A DNA stretch of 64,000 nt from positions 236,933-300,932 of the forward strand of contig NZ_JAPVBQ010000002.1 of assembly GCF_026968045.1 (NCBI RefSeq). The letters run 5' to 3'. Below the pieces are notes generated by a model that saw only the letters and a program-made list of their open reading frames with translations, did not search any database and was not told the DNA's origin. How positions within the stretch are numbered: the stretch's first letter is position 1; each line of letters opens with the position of its first letter. Source of the DNA: Modestobacter sp. VKM Ac-2977. GTDB taxonomy: Bacteria; Actinomycetota; Actinomycetes; Mycobacteriales; Geodermatophilaceae. Below are positions 16,593 through 25,130 of the stretch, in pieces. The position numbers were made by a program, and so were the translations under genes.

Positions 16593-17117
16593 TCAGTCGC
16601 CGAGCAGCCGGCGCAGCGACGTCCGGACCGACCACCGGGCCACCCGCAGCGGGACACCCGCCGCCGCGATCGCCAGGTGCGCACCCCACCGCAGCAGGTC
16701 GCTGTACTCCGCCGGAGGCGCATGCCCCACCGGTGCGGGCCGGGGATCAGGCGCCGGCTCGGCTGCGGTTGCAGCCGGCGGTGGCGCGGGGGCGAGCACG
16801 TCGAAGGCCGTGCGCCGCCGCGGGTCCCGGAGCGAGTCGAACGACGGGATCGCCGGCGCATCCGGCGATTCCTCCTCGACCGGCTCCGGCTCCATGGCAC
16901 GCGCGGAGCCGGTGGACGGCTCGGGCACCACGGCGCGGATCGCGGCGATCGACCCCGGGCCCAGCCCGGCGATCCCGGCCAGCTCCGCCCGGGTGAGCGC
17001 CGCCAGCTCGGCCACGCTGTCGACCCCCGCGCGGTTCAGCACGGTCACCGTCCGCGGCGGCAGGCCCAGCTCGCGGAGGGTCGCTCCGGGCACACCGCTC
17101 GGCGTCCTGTTCGACAT
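16593..17117 (-). CDS. Helix-hairpin-helix protein resembling the RNA polymerase alpha C-terminal domain
   Basis: The 174-residue protein starts at ATG 17115-17117. Residues 12-65 resemble the alpha-CTD fold: LRELGLPPRTVTVLNRAGV, then VAELAALTRAELAGIAGLGP and GSIAAIRAVV. A proline- and alanine-rich low-complexity linker (about 68-130) follows. The C-terminal 40 residues are basic and amphipathic (YSDLLRWGAHLAIAAAGVP; SVRTSLRRLLGD). The HhH part may bind DNA or a transcription factor. I do not recognise the full architecture and assign no role. It is divergent from a methyltransferase. Confidence 0.65.
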   Translation of the reverse strand: MSNRTPSGVPGATLRELGLPPRTVTVLNRAGVDSVAELAALTRAELAGIAGLGPGSIAAIRAVVPEPSTGSARAMEPEPVEEESPDAPAIPSFDSLRDPRRRTAFDVLAPAPPPAATAAEPAPDPRPAPVGHAPPAEYSDLLRWGAHLAIAAAGVPLRVARWSVRTSLRRLLGD

Positions 17118-17216
17118 GGGGCCAACGTAACGCCGCCGGGCGCCACCTGGACGCGCGCCCCGGCCCGCCGACGACGTCGGATCGCCGTCCGGGCAGGGTC
17201 CTGTCACGCTGACCGC

Positions 17217-17924
17217 GTGACCGGGGTCCAGCGCCAGACCATCCAGCGGACAGCGAGCGACCGGTCCTACGCCGGTCACTCCGTGCACGCCGCCCCGGGG
17301 GTGCACGAGTACGCGGTCGCTCTGGTGCAGGCGGCCCTACCGGACGGCGGGCGGGTGCTGGAGGTGGGCGCCGGGTGCGGCGCGCTGGCGCTGCGACTGC
17401 GGGACGCCGGCTTCGAGGTGGTGCCGACCGACCTCGAGCCGCCGCACGACTGGATCGCCCGGCTCGACCTGGACCACCCCGAACTGACCGACGAGACCCG
17501 GGGCCCCTTCGACATCGTCGTCTGCGTGGAGACCCTGGAGCACGTGGAGAACCCGCGGCAGGTGCTGCGGTCCATCCGGTCGATGCTGCGGGTCGGTGAC
17601 CGCCTGCTGGTGAGCACCCCGAACGTCACCCACCCGCACTCGCTGCTGAAGACGGCGCTGCGGGGCGCCCCGGTGTTCTTCGGACCCGGGCACTACTACC
17701 AGCCCGGGCACATCACGCTGCTCCCCGACTGGATGCTGACCGAGCACGTCCGGCAGGCCGGGTTCGACCAGCTGGAGGTCCGGACCGCCGGCTCGATGGA
17801 GTACTACGGGCTCCGCCGCCTGGTCCACCGGGTGGAGCTCCGGCTGCTCCGGCTCATCGGGCTACGGGCACACCCCGCGGACGGCGAGGGGATCTGCGTG
17901 TTCGTCACCGCCGTCGCTGTCTGA
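17217..17924 (+). CDS. Class I SAM-dependent methyltransferase
   Basis: The GTG at 17217 gives 235 residues. The SAM-binding motif is VLEVGAGCGALALRL (about 44-58), with an acidic residue at the end of strand two (PTDLEPPHD) and VVCVETLEHVENP as motif II/III (about 99-111). This pattern is typical of methyltransferase family 11 and UbiG-like enzymes. The substrate cannot be read from the sequence. No ribosome site is seen, so the transcript may be leaderless. Its stop is only 12 bases from the stop of the convergent FAD reductase gene. Confidence 0.85.
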   Translation: MTGVQRQTIQRTASDRSYAGHSVHAAPGVHEYAVALVQAALPDGGRVLEVGAGCGALALRLRDAGFEVVPTDLEPPHDWIARLDLDHPELTDETRGPFDIVVCVETLEHVENPRQVLRSIRSMLRVGDRLLVSTPNVTHPHSLLKTALRGAPVFFGPGHYYQPGHITLLPDWMLTEHVRQAGFDQLEVRTAGSMEYYGLRRLVHRVELRLLRLIGLRAHPADGEGICVFVTAVAV

Positions 17925-17936
17925 CCACCGGGCGGG

Positions 17937-19061
17937 TCAGCCGGGCGCGGGGAAGGACCGGTCGCCGAAGAGGATGCGCCGCGCCGCGGCCTGCCCCACT
18001 GGGGTGCGCAGCGCGGTGAAGGCCGCGGTCGCCATGGCCGGGGTGCGCACCTGGGCCAGCCCCCGGCGCAGCAGGAGCCGCCCGCGGAAGCTGGCGCGCA
18101 GCGCCGCGCCGTCGTACCGGTCGATCGCCGCCGGCCGCCCGGTCCGCAGGGCCTCGTCGAGCACGTCGGCGGCGTGCTCGGACAGTCGCAGGCAGGGGTC
18201 GAGGCCGCCGGCGGTGAGCGGGGAGACCGCGCCCGCGGCGTCGCCCACGAGCAGCCCGTCGGTGCAGCCGATCCGACGGAGCAGCCCACCGACCGGGATC
18301 GGGCCCCCGCGCAACTCGACGTCGTCCGGCCGCGACACCCCGGACAGGCCGGGCGCGCTGGCGCCGAACCGCTGCACCGCCCGGCGGAGGCCGTCGGGGA
18401 AGCGGTCGGCGTAGCCGGCCACCCCCACGTGGGCGTGCTCGCCGTCGTTGACCACCCAGGCCAGGTAGCCCGGCGCCAGGGAGGGGTCGAGCACGCAGTG
18501 GAAGGCCGGCGGCTCCGCGCTGCCGGGCACGGCGAAGACCTCCTCGGCGCCGACCAGCAGGTGCCGGTTGCGGTCCAGGCCCAGGTCCCGCGCGACCCGG
18601 GAGCGGGCTCCGTCGGCACCGACCACGAACCGGGCGCGCACCCGGACCGGGCCGTCCGGGCCGGTCAGCAGCGAGTGGTCCTCCCCTCGACCGGAGTACC
18701 GCGTGCCGAGCGCCAGCCGCACGCCGGCGTCGGTCGCGGCACGGGCGGCGGCCCGGTACAGCTCGCCCATGTCGCCCACCCGGTACTCGTCGCGGCCGCT
18801 GTCCAGCGTCACCGGGCGGCGCAGTGACGGCGGGTGGAGCACCACCCGCCGGATCGGCGGCCCGAGGCAGTCGGGCGGCAGGGGGAAGTCGTCGAGGGTC
18901 TTGCGGACGAAGATCCCGGTAGTCCGGATCGCGCCGCCGAGGCCGGGACGCCGCTCGGCCAGCAGCACGTCGTGGCCGCGCCGGGCGAGCAGGGTGGCGG
19001 CGTGCAGCCCGGCCAGCCCGGCGCCGACGACCAGCACGTCCGCGCGCTCATGGGGTCCCAT
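17937..19061 (-). CDS. FAD-dependent oxidoreductase (geranylgeranyl reductase family)
   Basis: The 374-residue protein has the dinucleotide-binding motif VVGAGLAGLHAATLLARRG near residue 11, a second FAD motif VGADGARSRVARDLG (about 145-160) and the ribityl-binding GDAAGAVSPLTAGGLDPCL (about 270-288). This order matches the geranylgeranyl reductase and tryptophan-halogenase-like group, which reduces prenyl chains or hydroxylates small molecules. It is divergent from an MFS transporter across 67 bases, which suggests a shared promoter and possibly a shared substrate. No isoprenoid genes are nearby. Confidence 0.85.
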   Translation of the reverse strand: MGPHERADVLVVGAGLAGLHAATLLARRGHDVLLAERRPGLGGAIRTTGIFVRKTLDDFPLPPDCLGPPIRRVVLHPPSLRRPVTLDSGRDEYRVGDMGELYRAAARAATDAGVRLALGTRYSGRGEDHSLLTGPDGPVRVRARFVVGADGARSRVARDLGLDRNRHLLVGAEEVFAVPGSAEPPAFHCVLDPSLAPGYLAWVVNDGEHAHVGVAGYADRFPDGLRRAVQRFGASAPGLSGVSRPDDVELRGGPIPVGGLLRRIGCTDGLLVGDAAGAVSPLTAGGLDPCLRLSEHAADVLDEALRTGRPAAIDRYDGAALRASFRGRLLLRRGLAQVRTPAMATAAFTALRTPVGQAAARRILFGDRSFPAPG

Positions 19062-19071
19062 GGATCGATCC

Positions 19072-19089
19072 TCGATGCCGAGCTATCGA
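19072..19089. promoter_or_regulatory. Inverted repeat in a divergent promoter
   Basis: TCGAT-N8-ATCGA lies between the starts of the FAD oxidoreductase and the MFS transporter, in a locally AT-richer stretch. It could be an operator for a regulator acting on both genes. The arms are only five bases, so chance is possible. Confidence 0.3.
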
Positions 19090-19128
19090 AAGTCAATCGA
19101 CTCGCCGCATCCCGGTAGCGTCCCGGGG

Positions 19129-20301
19129 ATGCCGGCGGACACCCTCCAGCGGGACCCTGCGCGGCGACGGCTGGACGCGTTGACCTTCGGGCTGTTCACC
19201 GTCGCCCTGGGCACCAACATCCCCACCCCGCTGCTGCTGGTCTACCGGCGCACGCTGGACCTCTCCGATGCCGACGTCACTGCCGTCTTCGGCTGCTACG
19301 CGATCGGCCTCATCGCCGCGCTGACCCTGTCGGGGCCCGCCTCGGACCGGTTCGGCCGGCGGGCGCTGGTCCTGCCGTTCGCCGTGCTCGCCGGCCTGGT
19401 CTCCCTGCTGTTCCTGCCTGCCGTCGACCACCTGCCGCTGCTCTACGTCGGGCGGCTGCTGCAGGGCGTCGTCTCCGGGGTGGTCTTCTCCGTGGCCAAC
19501 GCCTGGCTGCAGGAGCTGGCCGGCCCGGACGGCCAGCAGTCGGCGGCCACCCGGGGCGCGGTGTCCACGTCGCTGGGCTTCGCCGTCGCACCGGCGATGA
19601 GCGGGCTGCTCGCCCAGTACGGCCCGGCCCCGACGACGCTGCCGTACCTGGTGCACGTCGCCGTCCTGGTCGTCGGGCTGGGTGCGCTGGTCACCGTGCC
19701 GGAGACCGTGCAGGCCCGCGACGGCGGCAAGCTGATGACGCTGGGCCTGCCCCCGGAGGCCCGTCGCCCCTTCTGGGCGGTGCTGGCCCCCACCGCCGTC
19801 GGGGTGTTCGCCTTCCCGACGATCGCGGCGACGCTGCTGCCGCTGCTGGTGGTCCCCGACGGGGTGGGCGTCGCCTACGCCGGGCTGGTCGCGGGGCTGG
19901 CGCTGGGCGCGAGTGCGGTCGCCGCCCGGCTCGGCCGGCGCGCGGCTCGGGGCGCGGCACCGCTGGGGATGGTGCTCGCCGCGGCCGGGCACGCCCTCGG
20001 CGTCGCGGCGATCGTCACCGGGTCCGAGGCGCTGCTGCTCCCCTCGGCGGCGCTGCTCGGCGGCGCGGGTGGGCTCTGCCTCACCGCCGGGCTGACCCTC
20101 ACCGCCCGGCTGGCGCCACCGCAGGCACGCGGCGCGATGAACAGCGCCTTCTACGCCTTCGCCTACGCCGGGTTCGGCACCCCGCTGCTGCTGGCCTGGT
20201 TGGGCTCGACCTTCGGCACCGTGCCGGCGATGACCGCCTTCCTCGCCGTGCCGGTCGCGCTGGCCGGCTGGCTGTGGCTGGAGCTCCGGCGTCGCGGCTG
20301 A
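19129..20301 (+). CDS. Major facilitator superfamily transporter
   Basis: The ATG at 19129 gives 390 residues with about 12 hydrophobic segments. The MFS signature between TM2 and TM3 is seen as GPASDRFGRRALVL (about 66-79), and the TM5 region has GVVFSVANAWLQELAG. The sequence resembles drug-efflux-type members of family DHA1. The start is preceded by CCCGGGG with no clear ribosome site. Divergence from the FAD reductase suggests export of a modified product, which is only a guess. Confidence 0.88.
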   Translation: MPADTLQRDPARRRLDALTFGLFTVALGTNIPTPLLLVYRRTLDLSDADVTAVFGCYAIGLIAALTLSGPASDRFGRRALVLPFAVLAGLVSLLFLPAVDHLPLLYVGRLLQGVVSGVVFSVANAWLQELAGPDGQQSAATRGAVSTSLGFAVAPAMSGLLAQYGPAPTTLPYLVHVAVLVVGLGALVTVPETVQARDGGKLMTLGLPPEARRPFWAVLAPTAVGVFAFPTIAATLLPLLVVPDGVGVAYAGLVAGLALGASAVAARLGRRAARGAAPLGMVLAAAGHALGVAAIVTGSEALLLPSAALLGGAGGLCLTAGLTLTARLAPPQARGAMNSAFYAFAYAGFGTPLLLAWLGSTFGTVPAMTAFLAVPVALAGWLWLELRRRG

Positions 20302-20343
20302 CGGCCCTTGCCTCCCCACCGTGTGGCCCACGACACTCCCGGG

Positions 20344-21102
20344 ATGGCGAACGCACCGCTCGTGGTCGGCACCGGCCCCCGGAAGGTCCTGGCACTGCAC
20401 GGCTGGTTCGGCTCGGCGACCGGGTGGGGCCCCTTCGCCGACCTGATCGACGAGGAGCGGTACAGCGTCCTGTTCCTGGACTACCGCGGGTACGGCGCAC
20501 GCCGCGCGGAGGGCGGCGAGCACACGCTGGCCGAGATCTCCGCCGACGCCCTGGCCGCCGTCGACGCGCAGGGGTGGTCGTCGTTCGCCGTCCTGGGGCA
20601 CTCGATGGGCGGCAGCGCGATGCAGCGGGTGCTCGTCGACGCCGGCGGCCGGGTCACCGGCCTGATCGGGGTGAGCCCGGTCCCGTCCACCGGCGTCCCC
20701 TTCGACGAGCAGGCCGAGCAGCTCTTCCGGGGCGCCGCGGGCGACCGGGGCAACCGCTACGCGATCCTCGACCTCACCACCGGTGGCCGGCTGAGCCGCA
20801 CCTGGCTCGACCGGATGGTGCAGTTCTCCCTCGACCAGTCCGACCCCGCCGCCTTCGGCGCGTACCTGGACGCCTGGGCGGGCACCGACTTCTCCGCCGA
20901 GGTGCAGGGCAACCCGGTGCCGGTCCGGGTCGTGGTGGGCGAGCACGACCCGGCGCTGAGCGCCGCGGTGATGGAGCAGACCTTCCTGCAGCAGTACCCG
21001 AACGCCTCCCTCGAGGTGCTGACCAACGCCGGCCACTACGCGATGTTCGAGACGCCCGTCGCGCTGCTGACCACCGTGGAGCGCTTCCTGGACGACCTGT
21101 GA
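20344..21102 (+). CDS. Alpha/beta hydrolase
   Basis: The ATG at 20344 (MANAPLVV) gives 252 residues; an upstream in-frame ATG at 20308 would add 12 residues of poor quality. The catalytic triad is visible: nucleophile in GHSMGG (about S98), acid in VVGEHDPAL (about D215) and histidine in NAGHYAMFE (about H238). The oxyanion loop is LHGWFGS. It resembles haloperoxidase or lactonase-type hydrolases. Its TGA overlaps the GTG of a P450 by three bases within GTGA, so both are made together and may act in one pathway. Confidence 0.9.
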   Translation: MANAPLVVGTGPRKVLALHGWFGSATGWGPFADLIDEERYSVLFLDYRGYGARRAEGGEHTLAEISADALAAVDAQGWSSFAVLGHSMGGSAMQRVLVDAGGRVTGLIGVSPVPSTGVPFDEQAEQLFRGAAGDRGNRYAILDLTTGGRLSRTWLDRMVQFSLDQSDPAAFGAYLDAWAGTDFSAEVQGNPVPVRVVVGEHDPALSAAVMEQTFLQQYPNASLEVLTNAGHYAMFETPVALLTTVERFLDDL

Positions 21103-22403
21103 CCCAGCCGCAGGAGACCGCCCACCTGCTGGACCCGGCCACCTACGAGACGGGCCCACCGCTGGCGGAGCTGGCCCGGCTGCGCGCCGCGGGTCCGGTC
21201 ACCTGGGTCGAGGAGCCGGCCGGACCCGGCTGCTGGCTGGTCCTCCGGCACGCCGAGGTCGAGCAGGTGCTGAAGGACCCGGCCACCTTCTCCTCCTGGC
21301 TCGGGGCCACCCAGGTCCAGGACGCCGGGGACCTGCCCTGGGTCCGCCGGATGATGCTGAACATGGACCCGCCGGACCACTCCCGGCTGCGCCGCCTGCT
21401 GACCCGGTCGTTCACCCCGCGCGCGGTGGCTGCGCTGACCGCCTCGATCGAGGCCACCGCGGCGGCGCTGGTCGACCGGATGATCGCCGGTGCCAGCGAG
21501 GGCCGGTGCGACTTCGCCAGGGACGTCGCCGCCGACCTGCCGCTGGTCACCCTCGCCGACGTGCTCGGGGTCCCGGCCGAGGACCGCTGGCTGATGTTCG
21601 ACTGGTCGAACCGGGTGATCGGCTGGCAGGACCCCGACTACGCCTCCTCGGCGGCGTTCGACGCCAGCCGGGGCACCGACCTGGCTCGGCAGGCGGTGGC
21701 GCTGCGCCCGGTGCCCGACGCCGACGGGCGGCTGCCCGACCCACGCACCCGCGAGGGCATGCCGGACCTCTACGCCTACGCGCGGCTGCTGGCCGAGGAG
21801 AAGCGCCGCGCGCCGGGACGCGACGTCATGTCGATCCTGCTGGCCCAGGCCGACGGGGACGACCCGCCGGTCAGCGACGCCGAGTTCGAGAACATGTTCT
21901 GGCTGTTCGCGGTGGCCGGCAACGAGACGCTGCGCAACGGGCTGCCCGGCGGGCTCATCGCGCTGCTGTCCCACCCGGAGACGCTGGCCCAGCTGCGGGC
22001 CGACCCGGGGCTGCTGCCCGGCGCGGTCGAGGAGATGCTGCGCTGGTGGACGCCGGTGATGGTGTTCCGGCGGACGGCGACCCGCGACGTCACGATCGGT
22101 GACACCCGGGTGCGGGCCGGGGACAAGGTGGTCGTCTCCTTCACCTCGGCCAACCGGGACGAGCGGGTCTTCGCCGAGCCGGAGCGCTTCGACGTCCACC
22201 GGGCGCCCAACCCGCAGCTGTCCTTCGGCCACGGGCCGCACTTCTGCCTGGGCGCCCAGCTGGCCCGGGTGCAGATGCGCGCACTGTTCGCCGAGCTGCT
22301 GCGGCGCACCAGCGTGCTGGAGCCGGCCGGGCCGCCGGCGCTGCTCCGGTCCAGCTTCCAGCGCGGGGTGAAGCGGCTGCCGATCCGCTGGGTCGCCGCC
22401 TGA
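21099..22403 (+). CDS. Cytochrome P450
   Basis: The GTG at 21099 gives 434 residues. Conserved elements are the oxygen-activation motif AGNET at 273-277, an ExxR motif within VEEMLRWW (about 310-317), and the heme loop FGHGPHFCLGAQ with the iron ligand C383. The N-terminal half has MDPPDHSRLRRLLTRSFTP, typical of soluble bacterial class I P450s. No ferredoxin or reductase gene is adjacent, so redox partners are elsewhere. Co-translation with the preceding hydrolase suggests sequential action on an ester, lactone or terpenoid substrate. Confidence 0.95.
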   Translation: MTQPQETAHLLDPATYETGPPLAELARLRAAGPVTWVEEPAGPGCWLVLRHAEVEQVLKDPATFSSWLGATQVQDAGDLPWVRRMMLNMDPPDHSRLRRLLTRSFTPRAVAALTASIEATAAALVDRMIAGASEGRCDFARDVAADLPLVTLADVLGVPAEDRWLMFDWSNRVIGWQDPDYASSAAFDASRGTDLARQAVALRPVPDADGRLPDPRTREGMPDLYAYARLLAEEKRRAPGRDVMSILLAQADGDDPPVSDAEFENMFWLFAVAGNETLRNGLPGGLIALLSHPETLAQLRADPGLLPGAVEEMLRWWTPVMVFRRTATRDVTIGDTRVRAGDKVVVSFTSANRDERVFAEPERFDVHRAPNPQLSFGHGPHFCLGAQLARVQMRALFAELLRRTSVLEPAGPPALLRSSFQRGVKRLPIRWVAA

Positions 22404-22553
22404 GCCGGGCAGACTCGCAGCGACCGGGTGTCACATCTGGGCTCGCGGCGGTGCTGTAGAGACATGGACCTCGTTCGGTACGGAGCCCCGGCGGCGGTAC
22501 GGCTGCCGATGCCGGGGCGCACAGCAGGTCGGGTCGAGAGGGAGGACAGGACG

Positions 22554-23072
22554 GTGGCGGGTGCCGTGTCCGGTGCCGTGCGGTCCGACCTCGGCGAGGT
22601 GTTCCGGCGCGACTACCCGCAGGTCGTGGCCGTGGCCGCCCGGGTGCTCGGCTCGCGGGACGAGGCCGAGGACGTCGCCCAGGAGGTGTTCATGGCCTTC
22701 GGCCGGTCCACCGTGCCGGCCGCGGAGGCGCCCGGCTGGTTGTCCGTCGCCGCCGTCCACACCGCACTCAACCTGATCCGTTCCGGACGCCGCCGCGCGT
22801 CCCGGGAGGAGACCGTTCACCGCCTCGGCGACGTCGTCACCCCCGACGTGGCCGAGGCGGTGCTCACCCGCGAGGACCGCAGCCGCGTCCGGGCCGCGCT
22901 CGGCGGGCTGCCCCGCAAGCAGGCCGTGGCCCTCGTGCTCCGGCACAGCGGCCTCAGCTACGCCGAGGTCGCCACGGCACTCGACATGTCCCCCGGCAGC
23001 GTCGGCACCACCGTCCGACGCGCCGAATCCGCACTGCGCAAGGAGCTGACCCGTCATGCGTCATCCGACTGA
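22554..23072 (+). CDS. ECF-type RNA polymerase sigma factor
   Basis: I chose the GTG at 22554, eight bases after GGAGG, giving 172 residues; an ATG at 22464 would add a low-quality N-terminus. Region 2 is at about 12-75 (LGEVFRRDYPQVVAVAARVL; EDVAQEVFMAFGR) and region 4 at about 118-170 (LGGLPRKQAVALVLRHSGL; YAEVATALDMSPGSVGTTV). The next gene overlaps by 17 bases and is a zinc-type anti-sigma factor, the standard partner. An ABC exporter and an M23-like protein follow in the same operon and are probable targets. Confidence 0.9.
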   Translation: MAGAVSGAVRSDLGEVFRRDYPQVVAVAARVLGSRDEAEDVAQEVFMAFGRSTVPAAEAPGWLSVAAVHTALNLIRSGRRRASREETVHRLGDVVTPDVAEAVLTREDRSRVRAALGGLPRKQAVALVLRHSGLSYAEVATALDMSPGSVGTTVRRAESALRKELTRHASSD

Positions 23073-24135
23073 AGGCACGCTGCGCCGCCTGCTCGACGAG
23101 CCGGCCGGCGTCCCCGATCCCGACCGGGCGCACGTCGCCGGGTGCCCGCAGTGCCTGGCCACACTGGCCGCCACCCGCCGGGACGCCGACCTCGTCGGCG
23201 CCGCGCTGGCGACCGAGGGCAGCCCCGACGTCGACGCCGGCTGGCGGCGGCTCACCGCGGCCCTGCCCGCTGCCGCGCCGGCCGCTCGTCCCGAGCGCGT
23301 CCGGCCGAGCCGGTCCCGCGGGTTCCTGCGCCGGCCGGCCGCGGCGGTGCTCGCGTTCGGCGTCGTCCTGGCCGGTGCCGGGACGGCGGCCGCCAACGAC
23401 TGGCTGCAGGTCTTCCGCACCGAGGAGATCGCCCCGCTGAGCCTCACCACCAACGACCTGGTCGCGCTGCCGGACCTGAGCGCCTACGGCGATGTCGAGC
23501 TCACCGGCGACCCGGACGTGCACGAGGTCCCCGACGCAGCAACCGCCGCGGAGGAGTCCGGGCTGGACGTGCCCGAGGTGGCCACCCTGCCCCGCGGGGT
23601 CACCGGCGAGCCGATGATCTCGGTGGGCGGCCAGCTCAGCGCCACCTTCACCTACTCGGCCGACCGCGCCGCGCAGGCCGCCGCCGCAGCCGGTGAGGTG
23701 CTGCCCCCGCCGCCGCCCGGCCTGGACGGGAGCTCGGTGCGGCTGGTCGCCGGGCCGGGCGTCGCGCAGGTCTGGTCCTCCGAGTCCGGACTCCCCGCAC
23801 TCGTCGTGGGCCGCGCCGTCGCCCCGTCGGCGTACTCCTCCGGCGTCCCGTTCGAGACGGTCCGCGACCACCTGCTGTCGCTGCCCGGTCTGCCCGACGA
23901 CGTCGCCGCGCAGCTGCGGACCTTCACCGCCGACGGCTCGACCCTCCCGCTGCCCGTCCCCGCCGAGCTGGCCACCACCTCGACGGCGGAGGTGGACGGC
24001 GAGGAGGCCACGGTGCTGACCGGCAACGACGGCGCGATGGCGGCCGTGGTCTGGGTCTCCGACGGCGTGGTGACCGCGGTGGCCGGTTCGCTGGACACCG
24101 ACGAGCTGCTGTCCGTCGCCCGGGACCTGCGCTGA
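23056..24135 (+). CDS. Membrane-anchored anti-sigma factor with a large external domain
   Basis: The 359-residue protein begins within the sigma gene (17-base overlap). Near the N-terminus HVAGCPQC (about 25-32) fits the HxxxCxxC zinc motif of anti-sigma domains. One membrane segment follows at about 94-112 (AAAVLAFGVVLAGAGTAAA). The remaining 245 residues would lie outside the membrane; they contain a proline run (PPPPPG) and no enzyme motif I recognise. Such domains sense envelope conditions and are cleaved or rearranged to release the sigma factor. The signal is unknown. Confidence 0.85.
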   Translation: MRHPTEGTLRRLLDEPAGVPDPDRAHVAGCPQCLATLAATRRDADLVGAALATEGSPDVDAGWRRLTAALPAAAPAARPERVRPSRSRGFLRRPAAAVLAFGVVLAGAGTAAANDWLQVFRTEEIAPLSLTTNDLVALPDLSAYGDVELTGDPDVHEVPDAATAAEESGLDVPEVATLPRGVTGEPMISVGGQLSATFTYSADRAAQAAAAAGEVLPPPPPGLDGSSVRLVAGPGVAQVWSSESGLPALVVGRAVAPSAYSSGVPFETVRDHLLSLPGLPDDVAAQLRTFTADGSTLPLPVPAELATTSTAEVDGEEATVLTGNDGAMAAVVWVSDGVVTAVAGSLDTDELLSVARDLR

Positions 24136-24137
24136 GC

Positions 24138-25130
24138 ATGAGCACGGTGGACAGCGGTGCCGGGGTGCAGGCCGCCGCCGACCTGGTGGCCGGCCTGCCC
24201 CCGGCACCGGCGGCCTGGTGCACCGGGCTGCGCAAGCAGTACCGCAAGCACCTGGCCGTCGAGGACGTGTCGCTGCAGGTGGGCCGGGGCGAGATCGTCG
24301 GGCTGCTCGGGCCCAACGGTGCGGGCAAGACCACCGTGATCAAGATGCTGCTCGGCCTGGTCCGCCCGGACGCCGGGGAGGCGATGCTGCTCGGGCAGCG
24401 GTCCGCCGACCCGGCCGCCCGCGCCCGGGTCGGCTATCTGCCCGAGCTCTTCCGCTACCAGCCCTGGCTGACCGCGGCCGAGGTGCTGGCGCTGCACGCC
24501 CGGCTCTCCGGTGCCGGGGTGCCCGCCGCCGAGCAGCGCGACTGCCTGGCGCTGGTGGGGCTGTCCGGCCGGGGCGACGACCGGGTGGGCGGGTTCTCCA
24601 AGGGCATGCAGCAACGGCTGGGGCTGGCGGTCGCGCTGGTGGGCCGGCCGGAGTTCGTGGTGCTGGACGAGCCGACCAGCGCCCTGGACCCGCTGGGCCG
24701 GGCCGACGTGCGCGACATCGTGCTGGAGCTGCGGTCCCGCGGGGTCGCGGTGCTGCTCAACTCGCACCTGATCGGGGAGGTCGAGCGGGTCTGCGACCGG
24801 GTCGTCGTCCTGGACCGTGGTCGGGTCGCCGCCTCCGGCACGCTCGCCGAGCTGCTCGGCCAGCGCGAGGTGCGGCTGCACCTGACCGACCTCTCCCCCG
24901 CCGCGCAGCAGCGGCTCGCCGCCCTCGGCCGGGTCGACCGGGAGGGCGAGTGGTCCACCGTCGCGCTGTCCGCCGACGACGACGGGACGGCGGTGCCCGA
25001 CCTGGTGCGCGACCTGGTCTCCCTCGGGGCCCGGGTGCACGCGGTCGAGCCGGTGCGGATCAGCCTGGAGGAGCGCCTGCTCGGCATCCTGCGGGACGGC
25101 GCCGCGAGCCGTGCGGCGGGCCCGTCGTGA
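24138..25130 (+). CDS. ABC transporter ATP-binding protein
   Basis: The 330-residue ATPase has Walker A GPNGAGKTT (about 56-64), signature FSKGMQQR (in GGFSKGMQQRLG, about 153-164) and Walker B with VVLDEPTSALDP (about 173-184). The C-terminal 90 residues form an extra domain of the kind found in ABC-2 type exporters. It follows the anti-sigma gene by two bases and overlaps the permease by four. The pair probably exports a compound or acts on the envelope under control of the sigma factor. Confidence 0.92.
   Translation: MSTVDSGAGVQAAADLVAGLPPAPAAWCTGLRKQYRKHLAVEDVSLQVGRGEIVGLLGPNGAGKTTVIKMLLGLVRPDAGEAMLLGQRSADPAARARVGYLPELFRYQPWLTAAEVLALHARLSGAGVPAAEQRDCLALVGLSGRGDDRVGGFSKGMQQRLGLAVALVGRPEFVVLDEPTSALDPLGRADVRDIVLELRSRGVAVLLNSHLIGEVERVCDRVVVLDRGRVAASGTLAELLGQREVRLHLTDLSPAAQQRLAALGRVDREGEWSTVALSADDDGTAVPDLVRDLVSLGARVHAVEPVRISLEERLLGILRDGAASRAAGPS

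Noticed and set aside
19093..21159. 688-codon minus-strand frame opposite the MFS and hydrolase genes
   Set aside because: It covers two genes with clear family motifs and shows no motif of its own.
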